Part shown: positions 44,104 to 55,010 of the stretch, in pieces
Position numbering within the stretch: position 1 is the first letter of the stretch
How the letters are laid out: the number at the start of each line of letters is the position of its first letter
From: Porpolomopsis calyptriformis
Taxonomy: Eukaryota; Basidiomycota; Agaricomycetes; Agaricales; Hygrophoraceae
Length of the DNA stretch: 64,000 nucleotides
NCBI GenBank assembly: GCA_951640195.1
Contig: OX621169.1
Location: 1,798,001 to 1,862,000 of the forward strand
Direction: 5' to 3'
Notes under the pieces: model-generated
What the model saw: only the letters and a program-made list of their open reading frames with translations
Told to the model about the DNA's origin: nothing
Databases searched by the model: none
Translations under genes and position numbers: made by a program

Positions 44104-46075
44104 ATGTTGGCTGCGTATGTTCTTTCCATCAAACCGTCGTCTGTTTCTGACGTCGCACACAGCATACTACCACAACCTGTCTATGCCCCGGCCGTATCCG
44201 ACGAGGACCAGGACTTCCAGGAAGAAGGTCCATCGACGAGCACCCGCCCTGCCCGCACCACCGTTCCACCCTACGGGCAACGTCGAGGGTGGAAACCGGA
44301 AACTCCAGACGACTTTGGTGCGTTCTCAGAGTTATTCGTTCAGTCTCTGGCTCACAATCATTCAGGAGATGGCGGTGCATACCCCGAATGTCATGTCGCA
44401 CAATACCCATTAGACATGGGCAAGAAGAAGGTGAGGGTTTTTATTGCTGGTAATTAGCACGCTCAATATTATATTCGCAGGCTTCTTCCGGAAACACACT
44501 CGCTCTCCAAGTCGATGGTGAGGGTAATGTTCGCTATGATGCCATCGCCCATCAGGGCCAACGTTCCGACAAAATCATTCAATCTCAATTCAAGGACCTT
44601 GTCCCTCTTTCCCACCGTAGAGACCTGGACGACTCTCAGCGCTCTATGGACCGTCCCTCGGAGGAGGAGGTTCAGGCCACTGCGGATAAAACCCGTGCTG
44701 CTCTCGAAAAGCTCGTAAACGGAAAAATCAAAGCAGCCCAACCCAAAAATGTCCCAGACAGCCAGGGTAAGACGTCCTTCATACGATACACCCCCGGACA
44801 GCAGAACGGCGAGGCTGGTTTAAAACAACGGATCATCAAGATGACAGAAGTTGTCGAGGACCCCCTTGAACCACCCCGCTTCAAGCACAAGAAAATCCCA
44901 AGAGGTCCGCCCAGTCCACCACCTCCCGTTCTCCGCAGTCCCCCACGGAAAGCAACCGCTGCTGAACAGAAGGAGTGGATGATCCCACCTTGTATATCAA
45001 ACTGGAAAAACAACAAAGGTTTCACAATCCCACTCGACAAGCGTCTTGCAGCGGATGGTCGTGGCCTTCAGGACGTGAGTGGTTCCCGTTCTTTTACTAT
45101 CTCGTCATATCCAATATTTCTGCTCCAGATTCACATAAACGACAATTTTGCCAAATTTTCCGAAGCCCTGTTCATCGCAGACCGACATGCACGCGAGGAG
45201 GTCCGCCAGCGTGCACTAATGCAACAAAAATTAGCTCAAAAGGAAAAGGCTTCTAAAGAGGAGAACTTGCGCATGCTCGCCCAGCGTGCACGTGAGGAGC
45301 GTTCCGGGATCGCACCAAAACCAACGGCGGAAAGCCAGGCCGCTTTGAAGTCATCTCTCGCAGAATACGGGAGTGACAGCGGCGGATCGGAGTCTGAGGG
45401 TAGCGAAGAGGATGAGGAAGCACGCAAAATTCGTGACCAGATGCGGCAGGATAAGCGACGCGAGCGCGAGCGCGAGATGCGGATGAGTAACATGGGCCAA
45501 GAGCAGCGCGCGAAACAGCTGGCACGGCAGCAGAACAGAGACATCTCGGAAAAGATTGCTTTGGGTCTTGCGAAGCCGACGCTATCAAAGGAGGCCATGC
45601 TCGACTCGCGGCTGTTCAACCAAGAGTCGCTACCTGGTGGCTTTGCTGATGATGAGTCTTACAACTTGTACGACCGACCACTGTTCCAAGGTGCGTCAGC
45701 GGTTGCCGCAATATACAAGGCGCGGGGAAACATTACGGAAGGAAATGATGAGGCCTTTGGTGGTGGAACGGACCAGGGGATCGGGAAAGCTTTGGGCAAT
45801 GATCGGTTTGGTTTGGGTCAGGTACAGATCGGCTTTGAAGGTGCAGCTATGCAGGAGGTTAGGGAAGGGCCTGTCCAATTTGAGAAAGATACTACGGATG
45901 TTTTCGGGCTCGATGAGTTCTTTGACGAGGCGAAGACGGGTAAGAAGAGGGGTTTGGATACAACGGGGTACGTTTATGTGCCTCTTGGTCTTTTTTGCGG
46001 TTCCTTAATTGTTGTTCTAGGGGTGGCTCACGAAAACGCCAACAGTTGGAGAAGGCTACCGAGAGAGAGGAATGA
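44104..46075 (+). CDS. SNW1: SNW-domain spliceosome protein (Prp45/SKIP)
   Basis: Core spliceosome scaffold joining the NineTeen complex to the catalytic centre. ATG 44104. Text: RRGWKPETPDDFGDGGAYPE (across the first intron), CHVAQYPLDMGKKK, ALQVDGEGNVRYDAIAHQGQ, DLVPLSHRRDLDD, RPSEEEVQATADKTRAALEK, FIRYTPGQQNG, RIIKMTEVVEDPLEPPRFKH, PRGPPSPPPPVLRSPPRKAT, and the SNW signature ISNWKNNKGFTIPLDKRLAA, then HINDNFAKFSEALFIADRHA. A long charged helix follows with acidic and RERERE-type stretches, then SYNLYDRPLF and DVFGLDEFFDEAK. The last exon adds GGSRKRQQLEKATEREE. The family is about 530-600 residues; this is about 575. Five introns, all in frame. Only 117 bases lead to the TIM54 start, with a T tract at 46124-46140. 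Confidence 0.96.
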
Positions 46076-46192
46076 TTCTCAAATTATTCTACGTATGCTA
46101 TATAGTGTTGTGCTTTTTTCTTTTGCTTTTTTTTTTTTTTTGCGGAGTCGAAGGTTTCGGTGCCAAGCTTTTCCTTGCCCCCACCAGCTTGT

Positions 46193-47712
46193 ATGGTTGC
46201 GTCCAATCTAGGAGATCCTCCTGCACGGCCTCCAGACCCTCCACCTAAACCACCTAAATCAGGCCTACGCGCCGCCCTAGAGTACACTGGCCTCCCATCT
46301 TCTTGGCTCTCCGGCAAGCGTCCAAGGCTGCCTTCCCGAAACTGGCTCATCTTCCTCACCGTCACATCCTCCATCTGGGGTTTTTATGCTTACGACCGGT
46401 ACCATTGCAAACGCATCCGTCGCGAGTATGTCGACCGCATTAAGCATCTTGCAGACGAACCCATTGACCATATGGGCTGGCCACGGAAGGTCACCGTCTA
46501 TGGATGTAAATGGCCTGGAGATGAAGATCATGACCGGAGCATGAGGTACTTTCGCAAGTACGTCAAGGTCTGTCCCTACTAGCCATATCATTCAAGAGAA
46601 AAGAGAGAAAAAAAACTATGTCAAATACTATTTTTGACTAGCCTATCTTTGTGGCAGCTGCGATCGACTATGAGATGATCAATGGACGAAGACACGGTGA
46701 GCTCGCCAACCGTATCGCAGAAGATACCAAATCGCGTCGGCGTATCTCACTCGGGCTTGACACATCGCCTGTCCTCCCCATGCGCATCCCGACGGTCAAA
46801 TCACCCGAGGAGACGCGCAAGCACGAGCTTGACGGAGGGATCGTGATCGTCGGCCGCCACACATTCAAGGAATTCATGGCAGGTTTGAAGCGCGGCTGGA
46901 CGGATGGGCTCGAGAGGGTCGACACAGACGAGCTCTTGGCTCGCGAGCTGGAGTCTGATGGTCGTTTTGACGAACCTGACGAACCTGATGCCGGGGACTT
47001 GTACCTCGCCGACGGAGAACAGCCCTCATATTCGTCCCGTTTACCCACCCCGACAAATTCACCCGTCTATTCACCTCTCCGAACCATCTCTCAGTCACAC
47101 ACCTCTATGGCACCTTCCCTCGAGCGGTCGCCCCCGTCTTCATATTCGGTTGACCCACCGCCCTTTTTTATCCCCCCACTCCCTCCCCTACTCCTCGTCC
47201 CCTTCACAAATTTCATTGGGTTCACGCAAATTCCTTTCATGATCTGGGACTTCTTCAACCAGCGACACAAGTTCCGCGCTGGCGCTGAGGCGGCCTACAG
47301 ACTTATCAACCAGGAGTCCCGGCCTTTCGAGCCACCTGCCACGTCTCACGACCCATCCTTGGTCATGAACGCCTACTCAACAGACATCGATTTTGACCGA
47401 AAGGCAGAGTCGTACTATAAAAAATCATTCTCCTCAACCCCTGCCGACATCGAAAAGGCCCGGAAGCAATACTACGACGCTCTCCCTGCTAAGCTTGAAA
47501 CTGCTCGTGCAATAGCACGCGGACAACGGGAAATGACCAAAGAGGAGAAAGCATACCCACCTCTCACCGAGGTTGAATTACGTGCGGAGAGGATGAAGAA
47601 AGAAAAGAAGTGGCGTAGTGATCTGGACGGCTGGACAATCCTCCGCCCAGAGCAGAATGTTGCTTGGGATGAGAGGTTTAGAGAATCTTTGCGGATCTTT
47701 ATCAACCCGTAA
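46193..47712 (+). CDS. TIM54: mitochondrial inner-membrane import subunit Tim54
   Basis: Component of the TIM22 carrier translocase. Two exons, 46193-46567 and 46642-47712 (intron 74 bases), give 481 residues. The N terminus is Pro-rich, then GLRAALEYTGLPSSWLSGKR, RLPSRNWLIFLTVTSSIWGF (the single membrane segment) and YDRYHCKRIRREYVDRI. Further family text: HMGWPRKVTVYGCKWPGDED, YFRKYVKP joined across the intron to IFVAAAIDYEMINGRRHGEL, FIGFTQIPFMIWDFFNQRHK, RAGAEAAYRLI, ESYYKKSF and the C-terminal DLDGWTILRPEQNVAWDERF. An acidic, Ser/Pro-rich segment lies between (residues about 230-300). No cleavable presequence, as expected for Tim54. Confidence 0.95.
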
Positions 47713-47798
47713 TCAAACACGTAGAACATTCAGTTTCTTCAATGTACCTAGTTCAGAACACTACAGTAGTGCAAATACACCTTGGCAACACAGTGACA

Positions 47799-50700
47799 TC
47801 ACAATTCTCCGTCAGGGACAATCCTGACCGCCCCGCTATACAACCATGCTTCGATATCCGCCCAGTCGTCATCGTAAGTTACTGAGTTCTCCTTAGCTTT
47901 GGGCGAATCGAGCGAGGAAGGGTGGTCTTGGGTTAAGCAATCAGTGAGGGGGGCTTTTGCGTCCGGTTTTTGGGTTGACTTCGCGAGAGTTGGTATGGTC
48001 GACAAGGTGGAGCTTTCAGAGAGAGATTTGGTTTCGCCAGACTTGTGCCATGTCCGGCCAGGAGTTTGCATGTAGTTCTTTTCAGAATCTTCGTCGCCAA
48101 AGGATCCAGGAAGAAACAAGGGCGTTATCTTCTCAACTAGTGATATAGGTCTCTGTTCGAACAAAAACATGAGATAGTTGGTCTCGACCGAAAATGTAAA
48201 TGGCATTGACTGGATTGGCGCAATGAGGGTCCTCCACTTCGCCCAGTCTTGTACGCTTGGCTCGATGGGCAACATTCGGTGTTTCTTGGCCTCTTTTCAA
48301 GGATATAGATGGGGGGGAGAGTACAGAAAATTGAAACATTTCGCTGGAGCCTAGAGCTTGGCTAGTTTTGACTGATGTTTCAGAAGCAGCGTGAAGGACA
48401 CCATGTTCCGAATCAGGTTCTTCGAGGGGCATATCGCGGATGATCATGTCAATATCCGAATCAGAGTAGTTGGTCTCAGAGGATGGCGCCCGTTTGAGCG
48501 GCTTCAGCAGTTCAGATGGCTCTGGAAGGTCGTCGTCGTCTCTACAGTTGCCAAAAGAACCCAAGATTTGAACATCGTCGTTGTTGATGTCCGCGAGTTC
48601 GACGTCAAAATTGGGAACTGCCTTCTGTTTGATTTTGGATTTGCCGTTGGCGCTGAGCTTCAGCCTTCGACCATCTGGAAGTTTTAGATTTTTTGTAACA
48701 TTCGTACGCTCGTGAAGAGATTCTAGATCCTGGAATTTGCGGTCGATCCGGGTTTTGCTGCTCTTTGGTTTCGATCCAATATCGTCTCTTTGAATAACCT
48801 TGGGTTTGGATGATTTCCTGTAGGGAACACCCTGCTTTCTCAAATCCGGAGTACCATTTCGACAACTACGAAAATGTCTTTCAGTCCGTCTGCATTCAAA
48901 ACCAACGATTTACCAGGGATGTCGGCATTTTGTCTTGTCTTTGCAATGATGGTTGCATCTAAAGCAGCAATGGTCAGAGAATCACAGTGGCAGGGGAAAA
49001 CCGCACTCGTAATTGCCATTCGGCAATTTCTTAGTGTTGGTGGGCACGCGATCCAGAACCTTTGGTATGGTAGGCGGTGCATATTCCAGAGATGACCGAG
49101 ATTGATGGGAGGTTCGGGGTAATTTCTTTTCCGCTTTCGGTAGATTATCAGCGTGTCTGATAATCTAGGTGTTGACGAGCACTCTTACCTTGAAATTTTG
49201 TCAAATCCTTGATTTGTATGTTTTCTTGCTCAAGTTCGTCAATATCTATGTTCCAGAGGTCGGGAATGTCTTCAAGTCCTTCAAGGTCCATATCCTACAG
49301 GGACAGGTCTAGCGGAATAAAGAAAATTTTGGTGAAACTCACCATTGCGTTTCTTGGACGAGTGTCAATCTTAGGGTATTTCTTAGCGTCAAATTTGGGC
49401 TTGTATACATCAGTGACGGTGACACCAGCGATGGATTCCTGCAACGAATGAGTGCAAGAACAGGTAGGTTGAGTATTGGCTCACCGATGCAACGTAAACA
49501 CAGATGGACTGGCTTGGTTTTGTGAGCTGCGCAGTAACTTCAAAAACCTTCGGAATTTTAAGAGCTTTCGTTCTGCAGAGTGTGAGGAAAGCGGTCAAAT
49601 CGGATAACACCCAATGCAACGCGTACTGAATGCGGCGGAAGTCAACGAATTCCATATCCGACGTAATGGTCAGCACTGAGGTTACGTTCAGGCCACGACT
49701 CTTTTGTTTCGACTGTTTCGAAGCTGGGGTTTCTTCTATCATCAGACCACACTTGATTGATATTATAAGTTCAACCGGATTTTCTCCATCACTTGACTGG
49801 CTTTCCACTTCCGTTATTTCCAAGAGATATTGGGGGAGTTCTCGTGCAGCGGCTATGACCTCAAAGCCAAACGGCGGACGACGATTCAAAAGCTGTGCAG
49901 AATAGGGCAATGCAACGATTATCGAAAATATGAGCGGCGTGATTCACTCACCACATCGATTCTCAGCGGGTCCTGCTGGCGCAACAACGCTATCGACGTT
50001 ACCCCATGTTCGGCGAGAACCTAGGAAGGAAATCAGCGAGTAGCATGTAATTTTAGGGTCTGCCAATCCACACAACCTTGACTCTACGAGAAAATCGATG
50101 AGCGGGTCTCACGCAAAATTAATTAATTCGATGCCTACGATTTTTCGCCAATCTGTTCGATCTGACGAAGGACGACCGGTCGATCCTCCCATGCCTTTGC
50201 AGCGAAACATCGAAGTCTTTCCCGACCGTCAGTGGAGGAAAAGAAATAGAAATCAAGTCAGGCCCACAACTCCAAGCCATGCTTCATATGAGTCCCAAGT
50301 CTTCTGACAATTGCCACTTCCACTGTGGCTAAGAGACGCAAAATAAATGTCGTAGAAGTGTGATAATCGCCATAACCGACCTCTGACGATTCTTGACAAA
50401 TGGCGGAAGACATTAAATGCATCTAGCTGAGGCTGGCTATCCGCGGTTCTGTATTCTGGCGAATTCAACGATATGCCTCCCAGCACGGCCTTGATAACGT
50501 AGAATCAGATAACGAGACTATCAGACTGAAATTTCTTACCTGGATTATAAGAAATACTTTATCGGAGGTATTTGCGACTTTTTTTACTTCAAACCGAATG
50601 TCATTGTGCATTCGGAGATTGTTATAAACCTGTTTCCCGTTAGAGTGTGAGTTCTAGACAAGAACACTCATGTACCTGTCTCTCAGTGCTTCGAAGTTTC

Positions 50701-53700
50701 GTTTCTGCAAGTCTATGAAATCGTCAGTTCAGCAGAGAGAAATCAAATTTGCGGAAAGACCGACTCTTCGGTGAAAGAAATCATTTCCAGCTGGAAATAG
50801 AGAATGAGTGTGCGGAACAGAATGAATATTCGTAGCTTATCCAGACAATTTCCCGCATGCTAGCTCGGGCTGGTAAAGAAAGTATTAAGCCCATCTAGTC
50901 AAAGGGGAATCAGAAGACGCCATTGTCACAAGTTTAGAAATACAAACGGTTGATTGCCGGATGTAGAACTAGAAAGGGATAGTCAGGATAAAGAGCAGGA
51001 GAGATCTCACGCGAATACCTTGCTCATGATGTCTCCATACTCCGTTGACTTGAGGGCCATATGATCATTGTCCGTGTAAACTACTAGTTCCGTCTCTTGC
51101 AGCTTTGCAATATTTTCCGTCACCAAATCGTCTATCCTTTCCTCCCATGTTTGACAATCATCTTTTCCGAGGGCATAGTGTTTTGGATTCTTTCTAAGCC
51201 TCTGAAAGAGAAATGAATTACGCAACCACTTCTTAGCGGAGTCGATATTCGTAATGGTGCCAAGACCAATCTCAGAATTGAGGTGCTCCGAAAGGTTACG
51301 GTGGAGGCAACTTTCGATGACCGTCGTCCCTTGAACTAACGACTTGTACTTGTTTTCAAGTTGTGATTCGCAAAGAATAATCGCCATGCCCTCTTTGTCT
51401 TTTTCGTATTAAACCTTTAGAAATTGCGGTGCTGGGGGGAAGGGACTAACCGAACTGGGGACGACCCTAGATCCGCAAGCATTTTGTAGAACGAATTGAT
51501 TTCACGAAAAATTCTCCGGCTTACCGCTCGACCCAACATTTGCATCACCTCAAGGTCGGAATACTCAACCGACACGCCACTCTGGAATGTGTGAACACCT
51601 TTGATCACGACAGTATGCGCCGCTGAAAAAAATGTAGAATTCTGAGTATGAGAATGCGCACATGTAAACCAGCATACGCAGATTAACGCCAACGGCCAAG
51701 GTCTGGGTTGCCAGGTTAATGAATTTGTCAAGCAAGTGCCCAACAAGGACGCACGGAAGTAGCGACCACAACTCGCAATATTCCCTTCAAGTAGAGATCT
51801 TCTACTGCACGCCTGTCATCCGTAGTCAAGCCTGCATGATGAACGCCCACCCCCGAAGCAGCCAGATCTATATTGCCCATTCAATAAAGTACCATACATA
51901 TTTCAACTCCTGCGATGAAACTTACCTCCCAATCTCTTGTCGTAAAAAGGAACATCAATCCTGCGGTAATATATGAGCTATTTTTATGGTTGGTGTAAAA
52001 GAATATCGCAACTTTGGAGGTCGAGTCCAAGGTAGCGACTCTCTTTTGCTCAACGCTTCCTCGTATTCCTTTATGAGCTGTTCTGCAGTGGCAAACGTGC
52101 CTGAAGGAAAACTTGGGTCTTAGCGTGAGAGTAGCAAAGTGGCATTCCTTACCTTTACGAGTTGAGACAAATACTAGGATCGGTTTACTTGTCGAATGTT
52201 TTACCAGCGAAGCGAAAATACGGTAGTCCAAATTGCGGGTGAATACGAAATCATTCTCGTGCTTTGAACGCTTGAAGCCATAAACAAACTTTGTCAGTCT
52301 GCACGGTCGAAATTCTTCGCCAAACTATTCACATAGGTTGTTAAATGTGCCCCAGAGATGTGGACATATACTGCACCTGGAATATTGTTGCAGGGCCATT
52401 ATCATTGACACCACCAATCCAATTTGCTATGTCGTCGATGTTAGGCGCCGTTGCCGATACTAACGCGAAGCGCACGGCCGAGCCACGCAATTTCATCCGG
52501 GATATGACTACTTCTAAAGTACTTCCGCGAACGTCATTTAAAATATGAACCTGTGATGGTGTTCTCGATTGAAAGATTGGTTCAAATTTTCGAAACGGAA
52601 ATACCTCGTCAACAAGGACAAGCTGGATTTGGGCAAGGATCTGGTGATGTTCACGCCTATCCGTGTGAATTAAACGCCTGCGTATCTCTTTATCCTGGGG
52701 ATAGGGCGTACCAGTTCCTTGTAAGGCTGTCCCACTTTTCCCCCTTGCCGTTGTGGATCAGGTAAGTGAAAGATGAAAAGGACTGTGCTCGCACTGTAGT
52801 AATTCTACAGTTGGACAAACCAAATTATTATAGATCAGAATGGGAACATATAAACCTACATAACGCTGGCATGCTGTGCTTCACCCCAAGCACTCCTCCC
52901 GAACTGGACGGTGTCGCCCGTCAATTCGCAACCTGCTTCAGATCAAACAATGAGGTTCCGTGGAATGGAAGTGTGACTCACACTTGATACCGAGACCATC
53001 AAATTTAGCTGCCCAGTCTCTGTATCTCTCCGAACACAATGCCTAAGATGATAGTGAGATCAAAGATTCCCTACAGGAGGCATCATACCTTCGTTGGCGC
53101 CATGTAAACGCACTTTGCGGACTGACGTGTATTCGATGCTCTCAAAAGCATACGAATCATCGCTAATTCGAATAAAACGGTTTTTCCACTCCCAGTAGGA
53201 GCTGTGGCGAAGTTAAGAAGTGGTAGACGCAAACCATGGCGCTACGAACCGCTAATGACCTACTGAAACATCAGCCATAGAATTGATAAAATAACGATCA
53301 TACCAAGTTCTCATCTGAATGTACAACCTAGACGAAATATAAGCTGGGGCTCTCGAGGGGCATCTGGGAATGTAACTCACAGTATCAAAACACGCAGATT
53401 GAATGGCGTTGAAAACTCCAAATTTAAATATACCCCGATACATATCGGCTTAAATAATTCAGTTAAATTATCTGCCGTTTATAAAATTGGTCACGTACGA
53501 AGCTCAGAAACAGGCCGTAAGCGTGTCCTGTGGGAATTTCGTGGAGTTGAGATTCGAGGGGGGATTGAGTTAGGCTGAGGAGCCTGATATTCATTTCTAG
53601 GGCCTTCTGGGAGTGAGTGCATTTGAGCGGAGACCTGTATATTGTTTTGTCGTGTTGGGTGAAGATATTGCCGAAACGAAAATGGTCGTTCTGATGAGGG

Positions 53701-54169
53701 GTGTTGTTATAGAGAAGTGAATCTTGGGTGAGATATTTATTACGGATTGACCTTGGTTGGGGTATTGGTGGACACTGAGATTGAAATGTGGCATATCTGG
53801 GGAGAATTCCCTGCTATCTATAGGAGACGAGTAATACCCCTGCGAATCATGATGGTTATTTTCTTCGAATTGAGTTATCTCCTCATAGTTGGAATGGTTT
53901 AGCGAGTGGTTTGAGTAAGAACATATCCCAAATGCGACGCGACGTTCGGAAGGGGATGGAGATGAATACACTGAGAAATAAGGAACATTTTGAACGCCTC
54001 AAAAGAACCACAGGGACAGGTACCCACTTATTTCGTCCGAGAGGTGGTCGGGGTAGGAGTTATGGATGCCATAACCAGGATATTGATCCCGACTATGTTT
54101 GACATAGTCATGGTTAAGATCCCCTACACCATGCTCATATTCTCCTGCAAATTCATCGAGGTCGTCCAT
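47799..54169 (-). CDS. HFM1: meiotic Ski2-like DNA helicase HFM1/MER3
   Basis: MER3/HFM1 unwinds and extends recombination intermediates to make interfering crossovers. The gene spans 6.4 kb with more than 15 introns; the first exon starts MDDLDEFAGEYEHGVGD at 54169. Helicase text: RYRGIFKFGVFNAIQSACFD, Walker A in TAPTGSGKTVLFELAMIRML (about 53.2 kb), CVYMAPTKAL, LVLVDEVHILND (DEVH box across an intron near 52.58 kb), ISRMKLRGSAVRFALVSATA, ILVFVSTRKG, ATQTLAVGVNLPAHTVVIKG-type motif, SDLEVMQMLGRA, ILCESQLENKYKSLVQG, a winged helix, and the Sec63 domain (RPPFGFEVIAAARELPQYLL, LTITSDMEFVDFRRI). Then the HFM1 zinc motif PNGNYECNHHCKDKTKCRHP formed across introns. The tail is Ser/Asp-rich and unconserved. 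Joints near the N terminus (53.6-54.0 kb) are not settled. Confidence 0.93.
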
Positions 54170-54266
54170 AACTGGGATGGAAGGTGATGCGTCACGCGTG
54201 ACAAGACGCGCCTATCAATGGTCATGCATGACCGGTCATGTGTCACGTGAGGATTCACCCTTAAAC
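54170..54266. promoter_or_regulatory. 97-base divergent promoter with four palindromes
   Basis: Between the ATGs of HFM1/MER3 and CKS1 lie perfect palindromes: GTCACGCGTGAC (54191-54202, holding the MluI cell-cycle box ACGCGT), GGTCATGCATGACC (54220-54233), CATGACCGGTCATG (54227-54240, overlapping the previous one) and TCACGTGA (54243-54250, an E-box). A further GACGCG sits at 54205-54210. Dyad sites of this kind bind dimeric factors; which ones is inference. Confidence 0.75.
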
Positions 54267-54741
54267 ATGGCAAAGAACGCATCCAAGAAAAACGCTCCTG
54301 TAACGGCAAAAGACATCGAAAATCTCATAGAAAAGTTATCCCTGTTTCATTGTTTCTATTGATGCCATGTTGAACACTCCCAGGATTCATTACTCAGATC
54401 GTTACGCTGACGATGAATACGAATATCGTCATGTTATTCTCCCCAAGCCCTTCCTGAAAATTATTCCTAAACATCTGTTCAGTCCTGATGATTCTGGGAC
54501 TCTTCGCCTTCTATCTGAGCGGGAATGGAGAGCTATCGGGATCACGCAGAGTGTGGGTTGGGAACATTATGAAGTGCATGGTGAATTTATCCGTTCCTCC
54601 CCAACAATCATAATAGACTCACTCTCTACGCCAACAGCACCAGAACCTCACGTTTTGTTGTTCCGTCGTCCGAAAGATACTATGCCACCCCCTCCGGTGC
54701 AGCAGAACGGTAGACCTTCCAAAGAAGCAAAGAAGAAGTAG
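54267..54741 (+). CDS. CKS1: cyclin-dependent kinase regulatory subunit (Cks1/Suc1)
   Basis: Small CDK-binding phospho-adaptor of the cell cycle. Three exons, 54267-54334, 54384-54580 and 54638-54741, give 122 residues. Nearly the whole core is family-typical: [20 protein letters not shown] (the first K formed across intron 1), [20 protein letters not shown], and [16 protein letters not shown], formed across intron 2 and holding the hinge between the beta strands. The middle [18 protein letters not shown] is slightly longer than in animals. The tail is Pro/Gln/Lys-rich. Intron 2 (54581-54637, 57 bases) is a multiple of three without an in-frame stop, so unspliced RNA would add 19 residues inside the conserved hinge; splicing is clearly right by homology. 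Confidence 0.96.
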
Positions 54742-55010
54742 TGTGTGCTGACGCTGCTGTCACCTTTGTTTTGCTTGGCTCATGCATACGCTTAATTGTC
54801 CATTCTCTCTTTTAGATCCTGTATTTCCATTTCTGTTGTGCACTTTTTCTTACACTCGTCCTTGCAAACCTCATTGCGATATTTTGGTGTATTCCCCACT
54901 ATGTCAGGTCTCGGAAAAGATCTCATTATTTTCAATAAGTTTATAGCCAGCGCACCAGTTTCACAGGTTGCGATATCTACAATCAATCGTTGTAAGTGGT
55001 CAAAGCGAAT

